This document shows, in pieces, positions 11,180-22,390 of a stretch of DNA of 64,000 nt; the stretch's first letter is position 1; every line of letters begins with the position of its first letter. Source of the DNA: Galeopsis tetrahit (lineage: Eukaryota; Streptophyta; Magnoliopsida; Lamiales; Lamiaceae); contig OY776133.1 of NCBI GenBank assembly GCA_963675135.1, forward strand, positions 41,943,494 to 42,007,493. The letters are read 5' to 3'. The position numbers were made by a program, and so were the translations under genes. A model generated the notes under the pieces. It searched no databases and was not told the DNA's origin. It worked only from the letters and a program-made list of their open reading frames with translations.

Positions 11180-12385
11180 TTAGGCAGGTTTCCCTCCCCA
11201 CAAGTATTTTCTGCAAAGAGTTTCAACCTTACCAACCACACCATTCGGCCTGGGAAGCATACCGAACCAAAACCCTAATATACCGTAAATAACAGCCCTA
11301 ATGAGCTCTAATTTCCCAGCATACGATAGAGTTAAGGAACCCCATTTAACCACAAGCTCTTGCATCTTCTTAAGCATGGGCTCATAGTCCTTAATTTTAA
11401 CCCTATTAACCGCAAGGGGGACACCCAAGTATTTAATAGGCAAGGTACTCTCACCAAACCCTAACATACTAAGAATATGCTCCTTCTCGCCATCCTCAAT
11501 CCCAGCAAACACGATATTCGATTTCTGAGGACTAACACCCAAACCCGAAACAATCTCAAACTTCTTAAGAGTATTACTAAGAACACCAATCGAACTAGCA
11601 TTACCGTAAGAAGATAAGAGCAAGTCGTCGGCGAACATGAGATTGGTAATTTTCAACTTAGCACATTTAGGATGAAATCTAAACCCACCCCCACATGCAT
11701 TGACATTTAAAGCCCTATTTAAGTACTCCATACATATGACAAAGAGAAAAGGGGAAAGCGAATCACCTTGTCGAAGCCCTTTCTTGCCTTTGAAGAAGCC
11801 ACATGGTTCGCCATTCACCAAGACCGAATAGGAAAGGGACGTAACGCATTCCATAATACAGCCCACAAAAGTATTTGGAAAATTTAAGCACTCCAAGAGA
11901 CGTCTAAGAAATTTCCACGAGACGTAGTCATAAGTTTTCCAAATGTCAACTTTCATCATAGCCCTTCTAGACGCCGAAGCCGTAGAATATTTCCGAATAA
12001 GCTCTTGGGCAAGGTACACATTCTCATTGATGGATCTTCCGGGAATAAAAGCCCCTTGATTATCTGCCACCACCATGTTAGCTGCTCGACTAATCCGCTT
12101 AGCGAGGATCTTACTAATCACTTTATACACTAAGTTACAACACGATATAGGCCGGAAGTCCGTAACACCCACATCATGCGTCTTTTTGTGTATGAGAGTG
12201 ATGAAGGTGCAATTACTTTGCTTGAGCAGCTGGCCACTTCTAAAAAATTCCAGAACAGCCTCGATCACGTCTTCTTTAATGACATCCCATGCCTTTTTGA
12301 AAAACGCCGCCGAGTAGCCATTGGGCCCAGGCGCCTTGTCATTGCCTATCGACCAGAATGCATCCTTGACCTCCTTTTCGTCCAC
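11180..12385 (-). pseudogene. LINE ORF2 reverse transcriptase domain
   Basis: About 400 residues of non-LTR reverse transcriptase. Visible blocks are NDKAPGPNGYSAAFFKKAW, FRPISCCNLVYKVISKILA, NQGAFIPGRSINENV, KVDIWKTYDYVSW (motif A), GLRQGDSLSPFLF (motif B), LMFADDLLL (motif C, catalytic aspartates kept) and IKYLGVPL. The domain copies element RNA onto nicked target DNA. The frame is intact through the domain but has stops before it (12458 and one further on) and directly after GGKPA at 11180-11182. The apparent start is only the first Met after a stop, not a true initiation site. Confidence 0.93.
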
Positions 12386-12457
12386 CTCCCTAATTCAATC
12401 ACTGCCCATATCATTGTCGAGACACACGCCATGCCTAGCCACCCTCTCGTCCAGCTC

Positions 12458-13281
12458 TCACACTTCGTCTTCAGCCCCTAATAAATTTTCATAGTAATTA
12501 ACCAAGTGCTTCGCCACCTCATTTTGGGATTTAGTAACCCCTTCGGCAGTTTGTAAACACGCAACGTAATTCCGCTTCTTGTTCTTCTTTATCATGGCAT
12601 GAAAGTACTTAGACCCCTTGTCTTGACACGTAATGTATTTATTTTTCGCCATTTGTCTCATGTAACTAAACTCCCACTTCTTAAGCTTGCCAACCTCCTC
12701 CCTTTTAGCCCTAATGTTCGCCTCGAGCTCCTCCACCCTATTAGTATCACTATTATTAATGGCCTCCAAATGCAGCTCCTCCAATTCTTTGTCACCCCTT
12801 TCGACCCGACTAGAAATATTCATGAACTCCTTTTTGTTAAGCTCCTTGAGGGGACCCTTGAGCCTTTTGAGTTTTTTGGCCACGATATATTGTTTACAGC
12901 CCCAAAGCCCATCGTCCTCCCAACTTTTCTTAACCACCTCAATAAACCTATCATGCTTCGTCCACATATTGAAGAAACGAAAATGCCTACTAACTTTTTT
13001 ACTCGTATCAAACACCGTCGTGATGGACATCGCATGGTCCGATTCATAAGGCGACGCCACAAATTCCGCATTAGCATTCCATCCTTCCTCGTTCCATTTG
13101 CCATTCACCATAACCCGGTCAAGCCTACTCTTGATAGTCTTCGACTTCCATGTAAAGAAACTACCAACCGAAGCCACATGACTAAGCCCAATCGTAGTAA
13201 CACAATTAATAAGATCTTCCATCATATTGTGACTCCTCTCCACACCACCTTGTTGCTCGTTCCATCTCATGATTATGTTGA
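12458..13281 (-). pseudogene. LINE endonuclease C-terminal remnant
   Basis: Residues such as VASVGSFFTWKSKTIKSRLDRVMVN and ESDHAMS match the C-terminal half of the APE-type endonuclease of plant L1 elements (the FTW, SRLDR and SDH blocks). The N-terminal catalytic part is cut away by the 5' truncation at 13281. A linker with charged helices (KKLKRLKGPLKELNKKEF) and the pre-RT segment follow. The stop at 12458-12460 is premature, because RT continues in the same frame. Confidence 0.85.
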
Positions 13282-13297
13282 AGGGAGATAGTTTCAT

Positions 13298-13513
13298 AAG
13301 ATCTAGTAAATAGTATATACACTTATACGAGTTGTTATTTTACACCTCTAAGAGGTTATAATCAAGTTTCATATATTTAATATAGTGAACCGTGTAAATT
13401 ATTTTATAATCTACAAAAAATTTGAATACTTCCATTTTCCAAAGTGCATCCGCTGCTCAATGTTGCCAGGATAGTGCCAACACCTCTGATTTCGCACGCA
13501 CACACACTTTCAA
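13298..13513. other. AT-rich sequence of unknown origin
   Basis: This follows the LINE's right target duplication and continues whatever the LINE hit (downstream copia C LTR or its flank). No coding potential or repeat match to the rest of the window was seen. Confidence 0.4.
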
Positions 13514-13793
13514 ACATAATAAAGGTAAAAAAAATTAAGTGCATGCATAGTGTGAAACAATAGAGATGATTCGAACACTATGATGTTTGAAATAATATGA
13601 CCAATATAATTTCATTTACTTTTACTCATTAATTTGACATATTAAGTTTTTTATTTGATTTATTTTTGGGGTATAATTTCTTGATTTCATTCTGTATAAT
13701 TTGTTTTATGTTTTTCTTTTTCTTGATTTCATTAATTATTTGTTGTTATTCCTACTAAGCATGAGGGAAAAGTACTACTTCAACTATGCATAT
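13514..13793 (+). repeat. Partial third copy of the CACTA-like central region
   Basis: About 280 bases closely match the central part of CACTA-like elements 1 (about 2872-3128) and 2 (about 8812-9095), from AAACATAATAAAGG to CAACTATGCATAT. The gypsy LTR begins at 13794 and cuts it off. Neither terminal inverted repeat is present, so this is a fragment of a third element with its remainder possibly beyond the gypsy element. Confidence 0.75.
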
Positions 13794-14492
13794 TGATGCG
13801 GACAAAATATGTCGCTCTCGGAGATGGCGACACGTGGATATAAGATGAATTAAATCCGTCTTATTATAAATAAGGGTTCGGTAAGGAGGATTAATACACC
13901 CCTGAACCCAAGAAGGGAGATAAGCATAAGTGGGCTTTTGGCCCACATCTGTGGTTTAATTGTTCTTGGGTCAAGTATTTCCAGCCCAGGAGGGAAAGGT
14001 CTAGGGTCCATTTTTTATGGATAAGGCCTGAGAGGAAGTCAACGAAAGGAAGTAAGAGGAGTCCATCAAAGGACCGAGTCTTGCGGGGTGGTTGCGGAAG
14101 AATAGGAAGGAGTCTCCCTCTCTCCCACGAATGGAGGCCAGGTATAAGGCAGGTTTGTTCTATTCTATTGACTACGTTTTACATGGGTAACACACATTTT
14201 TAATACTCTGAAGAGAAATACACTAAAAATATACAGAAAGTTCCACGATATTTGCGAGAATTTCCCTTGATTTACAAGGAAATTCCTCTTTGATTCTCCT
14301 GAGAAAGATTCTGACTTGAGCGTCGGAGATTCCACGCCGGAATCCCCTCCGGCGTGCTTATGCAGGTCTTTGAAGAGCTTGGAGAAGGATCGTTCGTGGA
14401 TAAGCTTGCGTGAAAGTGACGATCAAAGCCCACAACCGTCGTAATCCAGGCCGGGGATTCGATATCCCTATTCGTTATTTTCAGACGCAACA
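13794..14492 (+). repeat. 5' LTR of gypsy element E
   Basis: It begins TGATGCGGAC at the break in the CACTA-like fragment and ends GACGCAACA two bases before a primer-binding site, giving about 699 bases. It includes a TATA box at 13865. The 3' LTR is not in the window, so the boundaries rest on TG...CA ends and the primer site. Confidence 0.75.
13865..13872 (+). promoter_or_regulatory. TATA box of the gypsy E LTR
   Basis: TATAAATA lies 71 bases from the LTR start. It is a plausible core promoter, though closer to the LTR edge than usual, so U3 would be short. Confidence 0.4.
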
Positions 14493-14494
14493 AC

Positions 14495-14510
14495 TGGCGC
14501 CGTCTGTGGG
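14495..14510 (+). promoter_or_regulatory. Primer-binding site of gypsy E
   Basis: TGGCGCCGTCTGTGGG lies two bases after the LTR end. This is the standard primer site of a group of plant Ty3/gypsy elements; a host tRNA 3' end would prime minus-strand synthesis here. Confidence 0.85.
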
Positions 14511-14548
14511 AAACTTTTGAGCTAAGAAGTGAGAAAGTTTCGTACGAA

Positions 14549-15796
14549 ATGGGTGGAGAACAGGATCTTACAAAGCAAACTAAAGAGAAAAGAGATCTTA
14601 CTTCCTCTCCTTTCCCTTCACCACCACCTCCACCGGGTTTTCCTCCAAACAGAAATCTAGTGAAACAACCCGCAAACACTACAGTGGAAGATAACCCTCT
14701 CGCACCCGAGGGGAATGCGACGGGTACTGTGGGAGCCTCTGGAAGCGGGATTAACAAAGATGTCCCTCCTCCCAATACGCGACCGGAGCTCCTTACTATC
14801 TCTCAAGATCAGTTAGACGCGATGATTACACAAGCAGTGGAAAGAATAATTACCTCCCGTGGAGTTCATACTTCTGGTCCCGTTCCACCGGTAAATGAGG
14901 GCACGAAGCAGAACCCTCTGGAACACATCATTGATTCTTCTCTGGCCCCTTCTAGAAATGAGGGGCTCCCTCGAGATCAGGAAGAAAAAGTGTCCTCTCA
15001 AGCCGAAAGGAGCATCCTCGACCGACCTCCTAGGAGGAACACGGAGATGACCCCGGGGAGGATTACTCTTGACACAGAAACAGGGGAAAGCACCGATGAC
15101 ACTTACCAGGGGGCAGTCAACGATCAGATACAAGCCCTTCGGAAGGAAATGAAGGATATGCGGAAACATATGGTTGATAATGTAAGTAAACCTTCTTACG
15201 TTACTGGTTATCAGTTTTCTTCCAGGATCCTGGATGATGAATTACCTTCTAACTTCAAATCTTTAAATTTTGAATATGATGGTACCGCAGACCCGTATGA
15301 TCACCTGGTGAGATTTGAAAATGCCGCCTTATTGCATCGTTATGGAGAGGGCGTCAAGTGCAGGGTATTCCTAACCACTCTATCCAAAGCTGCACAACAG
15401 TGGTTTACGCAGTTAGGACCGGACACCATTCATTCGTGGTTGAAATTTAGCGAATTGTTCTTGCATCAATTCGCTACCGCTAGGAGGCAGCCCACGGCTA
15501 CCCTCACCTTGTTCAATATGCGACAGGGAGAAAACGAGAGCCTTCGGGCTTTTCTAAAAAGGTTCAATCAAGCAGCCCTAGAGGTACCTACGGCCTCCTC
15601 GGAAGTTAAGATCAACGCCTTTACTAATGGGTTCAAAGATGGAGACCTTTTTACATCCCTGACCAAGAAACCAGTACAGACCTTTGATGAATTATTAAGG
15701 AGAGCCGAAAGTACCTCACCCTCGAAGAGGTACGGAAGGCCAAGCGCTCTGAGAGTAAACCAGTGGGAGGAAATGGAGAACGAAGAAGGGAGATGA
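14549..15796 (+). pseudogene. Gypsy E gag, N-terminal and capsid-like part
   Basis: ATG at 14549, 39 bases after the primer site. A proline-rich, low-complexity N-terminus (FPSPPPPPGFPPN) is followed by a retrotransposon gag domain: DDELPSNFKSLNFEYDGTADPYDHL, ENAALLHRYGEGVKCRVFLTT, AAQQWFTQLGPDTIHSW, LFNMRQGENESLRAFLKRFN and the FTNGFKDGDLF block. These match the gag of Tat-type gypsy elements, which forms virus-like particles in the cytoplasm. The ORF stops at 15796, but the gag continues in another frame at 15763 onward, so there is a frameshift near 15790. Confidence 0.88.
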
Positions 15797-16291
15797 TACC
15801 TAGGAGGTCTAGCCCAGAAAGATACAGAAGTTCGAGAAGGCCTGGGAACGTAAAGGAAGAAGAGGCAACGCACTTGGGTCCTAAGGGGAGGTTTGAAAAG
15901 TACACCCCTTTGAGGATAGAGCCAGCGGAAGTTCTAGAGGTAGCGGGAGATCACCCCAATATGAAATTCCCCTACTCTAGAAACAGAAGCCCCCAAAATC
16001 CCAAATCTGATAAGTTTTGCATGTTCCATAATGATTATGGACATGATACGAATCAATGTTGGCACCTAAAGGACGAGATAGAAAGGATGATCCAAGTAGG
16101 ACATCTTAAGGAGTTTACATTCAGGGATAGACAGGGCCCTCGAGGGCTAAAGAGAAAGGATCCGGAGGGAAAGACAGAAGAAAATAAGAGAGAACAGAGG
16201 AAGGAAGCAGAGGATCAACCCCCACCTCCCCAGAGAAGGGGAACGATCCACATGATTATAGGTGCACTACTACATATATGGCCTTGGAGAG
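15763..16291 (+). pseudogene. Gypsy E gag C-terminus, frameshifted and cut by copia B
   Basis: This continues gag in a shifted frame. An arginine-rich stretch (RRREMIPRRSSPERYRSSRR) is followed by FCMFHNDYGHDTNQCWHLKDEIE, a C/H motif typical of the Tat-type gag C-terminus that binds RNA. The reading ends where copia B inserts at 16292. Residues read after 16291 belong to the copia LTR, not gag. Confidence 0.8.
16287..16291. repeat. Target-site duplication of copia B (left)
   Basis: gagag here and at 52072-52076 flank the copia B LTR ends. A 5-bp duplication is standard for Ty1/copia integrase. Confidence 0.85.
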
Positions 16292-17923
16292 TGTTGGTCC
16301 TGAAGGGAGTATATAACAAGTGTATGGGGGGGGGGGAATACACTTGTATGCAATTTCTTTTCAAACTTGATCAAACCAGAGATCAGCAATGTTGTCTTGG
16401 ACAACTCTGCTGAAGATGATTAACTCTTTATAGATAATCAAACTACTAAGTACTATTGAGTACTTAGTTGGATAACTATCTAAGGTAGTTATATGTGCGG
16501 AATTAGTGGTTGACCCTTTAGTTTAAACTCCTTTTAAGTTCTGAAATCACTTAATCAATCAATCCAGTTTTCAGGGAACTTGTCCAAATGTCTTTTGCAC
16601 AATCTTTGAATATGTGTCCTTTGAAAGATCAGTTTTGTGTGCAGTGTTGAATGTATGAAAGTACTTGAAAGCAAATCAACACAAGAGTTTATAGTGGTTT
16701 AGAGACTCAAGCTCCTACATCCACTTTCCCTGATTTAACATGATAATTCCTTCACTCTTGGAATTAACTTGTTTTATAGTGCCAAGGTGCACTTGATCAA
16801 GAACACCAATCCTTGGTGAATTGATCCCTAGGATGTCTAGAGTCCTAGTACCCTCTTCTCAACTCAGAACTGAACTGTTCTTCTCTCAACAGTTAGCTCC
16901 TACCACTTCTACTACTACAACCTTCTCACTTTCTCACTTGAAAGGGGTAAGGGTTGAAGTAAGGTTCCAACTAATTAGATATCCTTTACAATGAAGTTCA
17001 GTGTATAAGGATAGGATATCTCTCTAAGCTTTGTATGGATATACAATAAGGTTCAGCTTAGAAGAAGTGTATGAAGACTAAGATAGTCTTTTGAAAGCTT
17101 GAAGATTCTATGAGCTTTGAGCTTCAGAATAGTTGATGTAGCTGGATACTTTCAAAGGGTCTTCACACTTCTGTATTTATAGACAAATGAAGGATTTGCC
17201 CGTTGGAGAGGCAGCCCCAAATGTCCATAAATGTCTTCTTTGAGTTCTTCAACTTAGAAGACAGATTCTTGATAGTGACATGTCCTCATTTGGGAAATAA
17301 ACGGCTGTATAGACTTTGTCTTCATTCTGCAGCACTCTTCCCAATGTCTGACTTCAAGATTAACTTGATTAAGCTTGGACATGTCTTCTGAAGGTTGCTC
17401 CAATGATAGGACAGCATTCCTTATCAAATGGACAACTCTGCTTATCACTATCAGCAGACTTGCTTATTAGCATAGTTAGCCTCCTCTTTTCAGATGACTT
17501 GGCTCTTTCCCTTTGCTTCACTTGGAAGTGATCTTAGCATGATTCATTGATGGTCTTTAGGGTATAGTTGTCTTGAATTATTTAGCATAGTTGATCTTTA
17601 AGCTTCAGAACACTTGTTCTTTTTTAATTGTGCTGAGACAACTCTTCTGGACAACTCTCCTGATCAGCATATTTGTCCTTAAAAGGACTTGGTGATTGTT
17701 CCAGAATTTGAGCCTTGAGGGGACTTGTTCTTGGTAGACTTCAAAGCATATGTTCCCCCTCAAATTATGCATCTATTCAACTAAGAGCTGCCTAACATTT
17801 CAGCTTCTCATCTAGCCTTATGCTATATGTTCTAACATTCTTAGAACATAATAATCTTTGACTTAGGCATGTCTCAGGGGGTTTTGGTATTGAATCAAAA
17901 CATATCTCATTTTATTCTCAAAA
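16292..17923 (-). repeat. 3' LTR of copia B (reverse orientation)
   Basis: It begins TGTTGGTCCTGAAGGG (complement of the ...GGACCAACA end) after gagag. It matches 50831-52071 closely over its right 1.24 kb, from AAGAGTTTATAGTGG to CTCATTTTATTC. Its right end is followed at once by a polypurine tract in reverse. A run of 11 or 12 Gs lies near 16327. Confidence 0.88.
17174..17181 (-). promoter_or_regulatory. TATA box of the copia B 3' LTR
   Basis: TATTTATA on the plus strand reads TATAAATA on the minus strand, the coding strand of B. The same box lies in the other LTR at 51322-51329. Confidence 0.55.
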
Positions 17924-17945
17924 AATTCCCCCTTTTTGATGATGC
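17924..17945 (-). promoter_or_regulatory. Polypurine tract of copia B
   Basis: On the minus strand this is a purine-rich stretch (AAAAAGGGGGAATT) abutting the 3' LTR, where plus-strand DNA synthesis is primed. The preceding GGCATCATC is also typical of this copia lineage. Confidence 0.8.
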
Positions 17946-18435
17946 CAAAACCTATACATTTTATGCAAAAGTGACTTGGCTACACCTATTACATTTATCT
18001 TCAGAAGACATGACTAGAGTCAAATTTCTTGAAAAACAATGTGTTAGTGCACTCACAATTCATGTTGCAAATAGGTTTCAAGAATAGGCATAGAGAGATT
18101 TCTGCATTAGTGTTTCTTGATTCAAAATAGGTTCAACTATCATTCATTTGAAAATCATTACAAGCATGTTGATAGTTGAATTTAACATATCAGAGCATGA
18201 ACCTAAAACACTATTACATAGTTCACAATAGATCAGAGCATATATACTTATCACTTAAAAATATCTTGATCTTTGAGTATCAGAGCAAAAAGCATGTCAA
18301 TGCAAAGACAGATTAGAGCAAACACATGACAGCATTCTTGAATAACTTCAGCATAGATGACCAATTAAAACAAATCTTCAGCCAAGATAAGTTTTCATCC
18401 ATGTTAGCATAGAAAGGTCAGAAGACTTAGCCATT
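17946..18435 (-). other. Copia B 3' untranslated region
   Basis: Between ORF3's stop and the polypurine tract. It is AT-rich with several 'cagagca(a/t)' phrases and no coding potential that I can support. Confidence 0.5.
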
Positions 18436-18922
18436 TCAGAGATCATCCTCCTTTGGTGGCACCATCCCATATTGTGCCCACACTCTTCTTTTCAACTCCA
18501 TGGCTTCTTGGTTAGTTCCCTTGGGTCCAAGAACCATCTTGTTTAGCTTGAGGATTTCCAGAAACTCCTTCAGGATTTTTGACTGGTCAATCCATCCATC
18601 AAGCTTTGGAGGCATGTAGATGATTGGCTTAGGGGCAATGAATTCAACTCTTGCAAGATCAGCAGCTGCAAGGAGTTGCTGATAGAGTTCCCTATAATAC
18701 TCAATCATAAACTCAGCAAAAGTGGAGTTAGCATCTTTTCCATTCCATCTATCAATGACATAAAAGTCATAGACAAACTCCCTTTTGGCCTCTTCCCATG
18801 AGTCATTTAGATGTATTGGCACCCATTTATCCAAGTGAGGATATTTGGTGACCATGGGAATCAGTAGCTTTGGCTTCATCTTGCTGTATGTAGCTCTTTT
18901 TCTTCTTGGCTTTTGAAAGTCA
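18436..18922 (-). pseudogene. Copia B ORF3, C-terminal part
   Basis: Minus-strand coding sequence ending GMVPPKEDDL with a stop at 18436-18438. The frame runs upstream from MKPKLLIPMVTKYPHLDKW through TYSK/RRKRA to the CACTA edge at 18922, and resumes beyond the CACTA at 32158. A target copy of tca on each side marks the insertion. The segment has tryptophan-rich motifs (DKWVPIHLNDSWEEAKREF, LDGWIDQSKILKEFLEIL) and no recognised enzyme domain. Function unknown; I do not regard it as a host gene. Confidence 0.7.
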
Positions 18923-18944
18923 CACTACAGGAAATCATACTTTA

Positions 18945-19600
18945 CATGACGATTTTTTTTGTGACGACACAAAATTTGTCACAATTTGTCATTCAAAGGT
19001 GACAAAATTAATTTTCGTCACTTAACCAACATAATCCGTGACAAAATAAAAATTTGTCACTAATACTTATTTTATTCGTGACAAATTTTTATTTTGTCAC
19101 TAAAAATAATTTTTTTCGTCACTAATTTGAAAATATCACGACGACAATAATAAATTCGTCACAAAAAACTTTGGTGACGACACTCATAATAATTGGTGAC
19201 GATATTCAAGGTCATGAAAAATAATTTTTTCATGACGATGCTATGTTTTGTCATTAATTAATTAAAATAATTAGTGACAAAATTATTTCGTCACAATTTT
19301 ATTTGGAGACGATATTCATTGTAATTAGTGACAATTATATTCGTCATATAATATTTTATTTTCATGACGATTTTATGTTTCGTCATTATTTAATCAGATT
19401 CATTAGTGACATTTTATTTTGTCACCAATACATATATATAGTGACGATTGTTAATCATTTGTCACTTTTCACAAAGAGGAGTCATTAATTATATAATGAA
19501 CTGTTTTGCGATGCATGAATTTCGTCACAAAAACATTTCTCTTTGTGACTATTTTTTTTGTCATTATTAATAAAAAATATTGATACGTACTATTTTTTTT
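18945..19600. repeat. Left subterminal repeat array of the CACTA transposon
   Basis: Dense short motifs such as TTCGTCAC, GTGACAAA and TTTTGTCACTAA in direct and inverted orientation. In CACTA elements such arrays are bound by the TnpA protein and bring the ends together. The matching array is at 31180-32145. Confidence 0.8.
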
Positions 19601-20346
19601 AAATACAAATTGAAATTACATGCCATATGGAAATAATATATAACGCCTAATTGCTTCGTTAGTTTCCGTTAAAAAGATTGTAACGGTGTTAAAATCTTAA
19701 GCCTTCAATTGATAGTTCTACATGAATCAAGCTTATATCAATAGAAATATGTTTTAGTCCTTAAATCGATAGTTAACCCATCTTTTAGGCTTTGGACCGA
19801 AAAAAACTCTTTTAAATTTCTACAACAAAGACAACATGTCAAATTAATTCCAATTCTACGTATAGTGTAGCAAGAGTAGAGCCAAAAAGTATTGTAAAAA
19901 ATATTATATCTAAATTTTCCCCAGCCAATTCACCTAGAATAATCACTTTGATCTATCTGCACGACTGCACCATATACACATGATATATTAGAATCAAAAT
20001 TCAAACAACTCAATAGGCCTCAAGGCTCAAACCACACTACAAATTTATATATCTAAATCTTAGAATGATGAGTAAAATTGAAGAAATAAATGACAAGATT
20101 GGTGTGAATACATATAAAGTCTATAATTCTATCCTTGAATTATAAACTAGAATCTAGATATAATGAATTCCAGCATTTGTTCTATTTCACTACCAAGCAA
20201 CCCTGAAATCCTAAACAAAAACATATACCATCATGAAAGTGGTGAATATAATGCATAAAATCCCTCCTTTCAATATCCAAATTCAAAATATTGCAGCTCG
20301 TATCGCCGCCATGACTACAACAATCCAGCCGCTGTCTTCATTAGTC
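19601..20346. other. CACTA interior, no gene seen
   Basis: AT-rich sequence with short chance ORFs only. Just before 20347 lies GCTCGTATCGCCGCCATG, which resembles a gene start context but runs into the second CACTA-type end after about a dozen codons. Confidence 0.4.
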
Positions 20347-20640
20347 ACTACAAGAAAATACACTTTTCGTAACGAAAATTTTAGTTACAAAAACCTTTCG
20401 TAACGAAACATTTCGTTACAAAAGTTGGTCTTGTAAAGCTCGTTGCAAAAAGTTCTTGTAACCAAAAAAATCCAATTTCGTTACCAATACAATTGTAACG
20501 ACACCTTTTGTGGTTGCTAAAACCTTACTAGTGATAACAAAAATTTTGTTACAAAATGTTGTAAAAATTTTGTTCAAAATATCAATTTCGTTACGAATAA
20601 GTTGTTACATAAAATTATATATTTAGTACTATATATTTAA
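20347..20640 (+). repeat. Orphan CACTA-type terminus with its own subterminal motifs
   Basis: CACTACAAGAAAATACAC followed by TTCGTAACGAAA / TTTCGTTACAAAA repeats, a different subterminal motif family from that of the host CACTA. No matching right end (TTTTCTTGTAGTG with CGTTAC motifs) was found up to 32157. It may be the left end of an element whose right end was deleted. Confidence 0.6.
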
Positions 20641-21327
20641 TTTATTACTAATATTTACCAGCTCATTTCGTTTCAAGAATAAATAATTAATAGAAATACT
20701 AATACATATTTACCAGCTCATTTCGTTTCAAGAATAAATAATTAAAAAACATAGGATTATAATACAATAATTTTATTTCAATAAAATAATTATTCTCCAA
20801 ATGTACTCAACATACTTGGGAAAAAAAAAAACTTATCAATGTTATCTAAAACTGATTCAGAAACAAAATATATCTTAAAACATTCTAAACAATTATACAA
20901 AAATGTAATTGGACATTTCAATGTGTCTAATAACTTGCATAAAAAATCATATACTTGATCGAAGTCTTCTTGTCAACGATCAAAGTGAAACATCATTGTC
21001 CTACAAAAGACACAACAATAAAATGTAATAAGATTAAGAATATATTATGCACAAATATAAGTTTACTACATCGATAAAAACGATATTCAACTTAAATAAA
21101 AATAAACAGAAAAAATGCAGCAGCATAACTATTGCTTCCCTTAAGCAGCGAGCCAAAGAAAGAAATATAAGTAAGCAAAGGGGCCACTAAGCCCCAAAAC
21201 CAAGACCTGATCAACCAATACCAACTCCTGGGCTTGGCATACCTAGCTATAGCTAGCTCTATATACATCATCAAAAAACCATCTCAAACACCGCCGACAT
21301 CTCAAATATATTATAGAGTAGGGCTTA
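20641..21327. other. CACTA interior, no gene seen
   Basis: AT-rich, with a short direct repeat of ATATTTACCAGCTCATTTCG (about 20650 and 20706). No supported coding region. Confidence 0.4.
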
Positions 21328-22390
21328 ACTGGAAACGCTAAGAAAAAAAGTTATAAGGATTTTAAAGGGTGTGTGAATGGTTATCATAAGGAATATAAAT
21401 GTATAACTTTAATTGTTTCGTTAATTTGCAAATCAACCTCCAGAGCATTATATTAGGTCTCCGAAGCAACAACAATAACCTTGCTGATATCACAAATAGC
21501 AGCCTAGATCGCAAGGTGAGCATCAACAGGAGCTCTGTTTGATGAATTTTCATACAAGCCTTTGAAAGCATGCAACATTGAAGTTATAGATTAACAAAAC
21601 CATTTTATTAGGGTATTAGTATTGCCTAAATTTCAGCTTCTTTAGCATCATTTTTTTGTAGGCTCTGGCATCATTAGGAAAGGAAACCTTTTAACTGAGT
21701 TCCTACTTAGACATGTGATTTTATAATGTTATTACCTGAATTTTAGCCTCTTTAGCATCATCAACAAAGAAGATTGCAAGTTGAATGTCCAATAGGTAAC
21801 AAATCATACCTTCATAACCGTTTTTTCCTTGTTCCCAGTCCAAAGTGACAAAAGTATTGGTCCATGAGAATCATTTGTATAACTGAAAACGCAGAGAATA
21901 AAAGGTATAAGGATTTAAACATAGTGAACAAATGGTTATCAGAAAGAGATAAATGTATAAGTTCGATTTTTTCATCAATTTGCAAATCAACCTCTACAGC
22001 ATCATTTAGGCCTTCGTAGCATCAACAATAACCTGGCTGGCATCACAAATAGCAACCTAGATTGCAAGGTGAGCGTCAAAATGAGCTGTTTTTTTATGAA
22101 TTTCCATACAAGCCTTTGAAAGCTAGCAGCATTGAAGCAATAGATTAACAAAATCACTTTATAAGGGTATTACCTGAATTTCAGCCTCTTTAGCATCATT
22201 TTTACAGGCTCTTTGGCATCATTACCAAGGGAAGCCTTTTAACTGAATTTCTGCTTAGACAATAGAGAGGTAAACATGTGATTTTACAAGGTTATTACCT
22301 GAATTTAAACCTATTTAGCATCATCAACAAATAAATTTTCAAGTTGTAATGGATTTTGAAAGCCACTGGACCAATCAAAGTACATGTCAG
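21328..22390. repeat. Tandem duplication of a roughly 0.55-kb unit
   Basis: The unit starting at about 21328 (GGAAACGCTAAG) recurs at about 21882 (GAAAACGCAGAG), with shared blocks such as TTTGCAAATCAACCTC, ATCACAAATAGCA and CATACAAGCCTTTGAAAGC in the same order and spacing. The copies have diverged by substitutions and small gaps. No open reading frame spans them; captured intronic DNA is possible. Confidence 0.75.

Larger units (their letters stand above)
9899..13281 (-). mobile_element. 5'-truncated L1-type LINE
   Basis: A non-LTR retrotransposon in minus orientation. Its poly(A) tail reads as the T-run at about 9899-9907 and an exact 16-bp target duplication brackets it. ORF1 and most of the endonuclease are missing, which is the usual result of incomplete reverse transcription. 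The remaining part encodes the end of the endonuclease, the reverse transcriptase, and a zinc-binding C-terminal domain, all in the expected order. Several in-frame stops show it is inactive. Long plus-strand ORFs over this interval are antisense shadows. Confidence 0.93.

Noticed and set aside
10358..13291. Plus-strand ORFs at 10358-10690, 12075-12481 and 12599-13291
   Set aside because: They are antisense to the LINE RT and endonuclease, whose motifs are clear on the minus strand.
14272..15169. Minus-strand ORFs opposite the gypsy gag
   Set aside because: Antisense shadows of a gag with clear motifs.
18436..18879. Independent 147-residue host gene
   Set aside because: The frame continues upstream to the CACTA edge and resumes beyond it in copia B ORF3, so it is the C-terminus of an element protein.
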